Part shown: piece after piece, positions 8,256 to 10,000 of the stretch
How the letters are laid out: every line of letters begins with the position of its first letter
Position numbering within the stretch: position 1 is the first letter of the stretch
Source: Rheinheimera sp.
GTDB lineage: Bacteria > Pseudomonadota > Gammaproteobacteria > Enterobacterales > Alteromonadaceae
Direction: 5' to 3'
Length of the DNA: 10,000 nucleotides
Assembly: GCF_020217005.1 (NCBI RefSeq)
Contig: NZ_JAIWOI010000278.1
Coordinates: 1-10,000 of the forward strand
Position numbers and translations under genes: made by a program
Notes under the pieces: generated by a model
Told to the model about the DNA's origin: nothing
The model's database searches: none
What the model saw: only the letters and a program-made list of their open reading frames with translations

Positions 8256-8301
8256 CAGCTTCAGCTGGCCCATTGGGTGAGCGCCACGGATGGCGCGAAT
8301 A
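8256..8301. repeat. Intergenic repeat, copy B (compact form)
   Basis: Exact copies of both 22-base blocks of copy A lie at 8256-8277 and 8280-8301, separated only by TG. The order and orientation are the same as in copy A. The 46-base compact form is probably the basic unit of the element. Confidence 0.8.
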
Positions 8302-8337
8302 AAATAGGCAAGGTCAACCGGGAATACGCACCTTGCC
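8298..8337 (-). terminator. Probable first terminator after the MFS gene
   Basis: On the minus strand GGCAAGGT (8337-8330) pairs with ACCTTGCC (8314-8307) across a 15-base loop. It is followed by TATTTTATT (8306-8298), 13 bases past the MFS gene stop. The long loop and interrupted T-run make it weaker than the hairpin at 8047-8070, which may act as a back-up for read-through. Confidence 0.5.
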
Positions 8338-8349
8338 CCGGCTTGCGCC

Positions 8350-9570
8350 TTAACCTGTGACTTTGCGACTGCGTAAACCAAAGTAGCAAATGTAGAGATA
8401 ACAAAAAATCGGCAATATAAAGGACAAAGTCAGGCCGAAATTATCTGCCAGCATACCCTGTGCAACGGGCAACAAAGCGCCGCCCACGATAGCCAGACAC
8501 AATAAACCAGCGCCCTGACCTGTGTATTTGCCTAAGCCATGCAGCGCCAGGCTGAAGATGGTCGGGAACATAATAGAGTTGGCGATACCTACAGCCAGCA
8601 AAGCCAGCAGCGCCAGAGTGCCCTGTCCTGTGATCACCAGAGCCAGCAACAAAATAGCAGCGGCAGCGTGCATGGCCAGCAGCAAACCGGCATTCATTTT
8701 TTGCATCAGCGCTGCGCCAACAAAACGTCCCAACATAGCGCCGCCCCAGTACCAGGCCACATAATGAGCTGCGTCCGCTTCCGGCAGCCCGGTAATTTCT
8801 GGCAGGGCAATAAAATTGACCATCACAGAACCTATGGCGACTTCAGCGCCAACGTACATAAAAATACCTAAAGCACCCAGCCACAAATGGCTGTATGGCA
8901 GCAGGGTTTTAAGTGAGATTTTCTCAGCGGCTGTGGTGTTTTCTACTACAGGCAACTTCAGGCGTGAAAAAACAAAAGCAACAGCAAACAAGGCCACAGT
9001 CAGCACCAGATAGGGTAGTTGTACAGCGTCTGCGCCTTCAGTGCTGTCGAGTTGACTCAAAATTAAGGCTGCACCAATCAGCGGAGCTACTGTGGTACCT
9101 AGAGAGTTAAAGGCCTGAGTCATTGTCAGGCGGCTTGCCGCTGTTTTTGGGTTGCCCAGGATGGTGACATAAGGGTTAGCAGCCACCTGCAAAATAGTAA
9201 TGCCGGATGCCAATACAAAAAGGGCAGCTAAAAACCAGGGATAACTGTGAAAACTGGCCGCTGGAATAAAGTTAAAAGTACCAACACCAGCAATAGCTAA
9301 ACCTATCACTATGCCTTTTTGATAACCCAGTTTATTGATCAGCGCGCCAGCCGGCAAAGACACCACAAAATAAGCGCCGAAAAAGCAAAACTGGATCAAC
9401 ATAGCCTGAGTGTAATTCAGGTCAAACACGGCTTTTAAGTGCGGTATTAAAATGTCATTCAGACAAGTAATAAAACCCCAGATAAAAAACAAAAAAGTCA
9501 GAGCTGGCAAAGCCCAGCTGCTGATTGGAGTATGGGTGCTTTGCACCTCTGTTGTTTGAGCACTTTGCAT
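8350..9570 (-). CDS. FucP/GluP-family sugar:proton MFS transporter
   Basis: This 406-residue, 12-helix inner-membrane carrier belongs to the FucP/GluP branch of the major facilitator superfamily. TM1 carries [19 protein letters not shown]; Asp39 in LND aligns with Asp46 of E. coli FucP, essential in proton coupling. TM4-5 carries [13 protein letters not shown], where Gln128 stands at the position of FucP Glu135, as in glucose/galactose and N-acetylglucosamine members. [16 protein letters not shown] follows, with Asn155 matching a FucP sugar-site Asn. The second half has [17 protein letters not shown] and [19 protein letters not shown] long central loop lies near 204-226. GGGGA ends five bases before the ATG at 9570. 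The gene follows the GH3-like gene by 52 bases on the same strand, so import of glucose released from beta-glucan is the likeliest role. Galactose, fucose or GlcNAc transport cannot be excluded. Confidence 0.92.
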   Translation of the reverse strand: MQSAQTTEVQSTHTPISSWALPALTFLFFIWGFITCLNDILIPHLKAVFDLNYTQAMLIQFCFFGAYFVVSLPAGALINKLGYQKGIVIGLAIAGVGTFNFIPAASFHSYPWFLAALFVLASGITILQVAANPYVTILGNPKTAASRLTMTQAFNSLGTTVAPLIGAALILSQLDSTEGADAVQLPYLVLTVALFAVAFVFSRLKLPVVENTTAAEKISLKTLLPYSHLWLGALGIFMYVGAEVAIGSVMVNFIALPEITGLPEADAAHYVAWYWGGAMLGRFVGAALMQKMNAGLLLAMHAAAAILLLALVITGQGTLALLALLAVGIANSIMFPTIFSLALHGLGKYTGQGAGLLCLAIVGGALLPVAQGMLADNFGLTLSFILPIFCYLYICYFGLRSRKVTG

Positions 9571-9584
9571 TCTGTTCCCCGTCA

Positions 9585-9602
9585 GGCTGCCTTGTGGCAG
9601 CC
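9585..9602. other. Intercistronic hairpin between GH3-like and MFS genes
   Basis: GGCTGCC and GGCAGCC pair perfectly (seven, mostly GC) around a four-base loop in the 52-base gap between the two minus-strand genes. On the minus strand no T-run follows, and the ribosome site of the MFS gene (9580-9576) begins four bases later. It is therefore more likely to protect the upstream mRNA end or tune downstream translation than to terminate. Confidence 0.5.
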
Positions 9603-9622
9603 GGTATTGTTATGGATGATAT

Positions 9623-10000
9623 TTAATTTGCCGCACAACTCAGATCGGCTGTTGCAGTGGCTGGTGTCAATCTGATATTTGAAATTGTCAGCTGATAAGC
9701 GCCCTGGCTGTGTAAGACAAAAGGTTGCTGCAAATGATTCAATGCTGCCCCCTTTTCTGCAAAACAGTTCAGGTCTATCACCACTTTATGCCATTGATTG
9801 ACGGCTTTGCTGCTGAGTAACTGTGCCAAATCTAAAGTGCCACCACAACCTGAGCCACAGGACTGGCTCAAAGTTACAGCTGCAGCAGGTGCTACCGCCC
9901 ATTTCATATCGACCACCAGCTGGCCATAACCACTGGCGTCTAAAGGCACTGCAGCTTGTAGTACTAATTTAGCGTTAGAATTTGCGGTCCAGTCCAGTAG
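9623..10000 (-). CDS. C-terminal part of probable GH3 exo-beta-glucanase (ExoP-like tail)
   Basis: This is an open frame of 125 codons plus TAA that enters from the right edge, so the start and catalytic domains are not in view. The visible part reads as a beta-sandwich: LVVDMKWAVAP, VTLSQSCGSGCGGTLDLAQLL, NQWHKVVIDLNCFAEKG, LQQPFVLHSQGAYQLTISNIRL, ending LSCAAN. The order (a VDM strand, a CG-rich turn with GTLDL, a W-then-IDLNCF strand, a final L-hydrophobic-NIRL strand and a terminal Cys) resembles the galactose-binding-like C-terminal domain of marine ExoP-type family 3 exo-1,3/1,4-beta-glucanases. The four cysteines suggest an exported protein with disulfides. The neighbouring sugar carrier fits. 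The domain call is from memory of the family. Other secreted glycan-active enzymes with a similar tail remain possible. A GTG at about 9949 is internal, not a real start. Confidence 0.65.
   Translation of the reverse strand, partial: LLDWTANSNAKLVLQAAVPLDASGYGQLVVDMKWAVAPAAAVTLSQSCGSGCGGTLDLAQLLSSKAVNQWHKVVIDLNCFAEKGAALNHLQQPFVLHSQGAYQLTISNIRLTPATATADLSCAAN

Larger units (their letters stand above)
8062..8349. other. Non-coding convergent interval packed with palindromes
   Basis: The 288 bases between the mdtC stop and the MFS gene stop contain no credible gene. They are almost tiled by inverted repeats. In order: 8113-8117/8134-8138 enclosing 8123-8126/8130-8133 (bulged stem, five unpaired bases); 8136-8142/8170-8176 enclosing 8149-8156/8161-8168 (seven plus eight pairs, loop CAGT); 8181-8188/8195-8202 (eight pairs, loop CTCTGT); 8210-8215/8220-8225 (six pairs, loop CGGA); 8231-8238/8246-8253 (CAAAAACA and TGTTTTTG, eight pairs); 8281-8286/8291-8296 (copy of the CGGA hairpin); and 8307-8314/8330-8337 (eight pairs). 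Such dense palindromes between convergent genes recall REP/BIME-type intergenic repeat clusters. Family membership cannot be judged from one locus. Confidence 0.75.

Noticed and set aside
8111..8301. Possible CRISPR array because of direct repeats with spacing
   Set aside because: There are only two copies, unequal spacing, palindromic filler instead of unique spacers, and no cas genes.
8106..8381. A 91-codon minus-strand open frame across the palindrome cluster, and overlapping plus-strand frames at 8039-8254 and 8076-8360
   Set aside because: They run through the repeated hairpins, overlap the ends of mdtC or the MFS gene, have no convincing ribosome site or recognisable domain, and their peptide repeats simply mirror the DNA repeats.

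Overview
The window looks like chromosome of a free-living Gram-negative gammaproteobacterium. The RND pump proteins, the FucP-type sugar carrier and the ExoP-like end of a family 3 glycoside hydrolase together suggest an aquatic Alteromonadales-type organism, possibly Rheinheimera or a relative. This is a judgement from protein resemblance and moderate base composition; no marker gene is present to fix the genus.

Layout. Positions 1-298 (minus) hold the N-terminal 99 codons of a SnoaL/NTF2-fold protein that runs off the left edge. Positions 299-658 are a divergent control region of about 360 bases, rich in short inverted and direct repeats. Positions 659-8061 (plus) are one tight operon, mdtA-mdtB-mdtC, encoding a periplasmic adaptor and two different RND inner-membrane pump subunits. 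mdtA and mdtB abut, and mdtB and mdtC overlap by four bases. Positions 8062-8349 are non-coding and almost entirely made of consecutive perfect or near-perfect palindromes plus two interspersed 22-base direct repeats. Positions 8350-9570 (minus) encode a 12-TM sugar MFS transporter of the FucP/GluP family. Positions 9623-10000 (minus) are the C-terminal 125 codons of a protein resembling the galactose-binding-like tail of ExoP-type GH3 exo-beta-glucanases, running off the right edge.

How the genes work together. MdtA, MdtB and MdtC should form a tripartite efflux pump with an outer-membrane channel encoded elsewhere (TolC type). No outer-membrane factor, mdtD or baeSR gene lies in the window. 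Both pump subunits keep the AspAsp, Lys and Arg proton-relay residues. The two minus-strand genes at the right form a likely co-transcribed pair: a secreted or periplasmic beta-glucan-degrading enzyme and the permease that imports the released sugar. Their transcript converges on mdtABC and has two terminator-like hairpins, one of which contains the mdtC stop codon in its loop.

I see no mobile element, CRISPR array, RNA gene or defence system, and no novel multi-gene system. The parts most worth a second look are the palindrome cluster at 8111-8337 and the TGTCAG-rich, TTTTTCGCTG-repeated control region upstream of mdtA.
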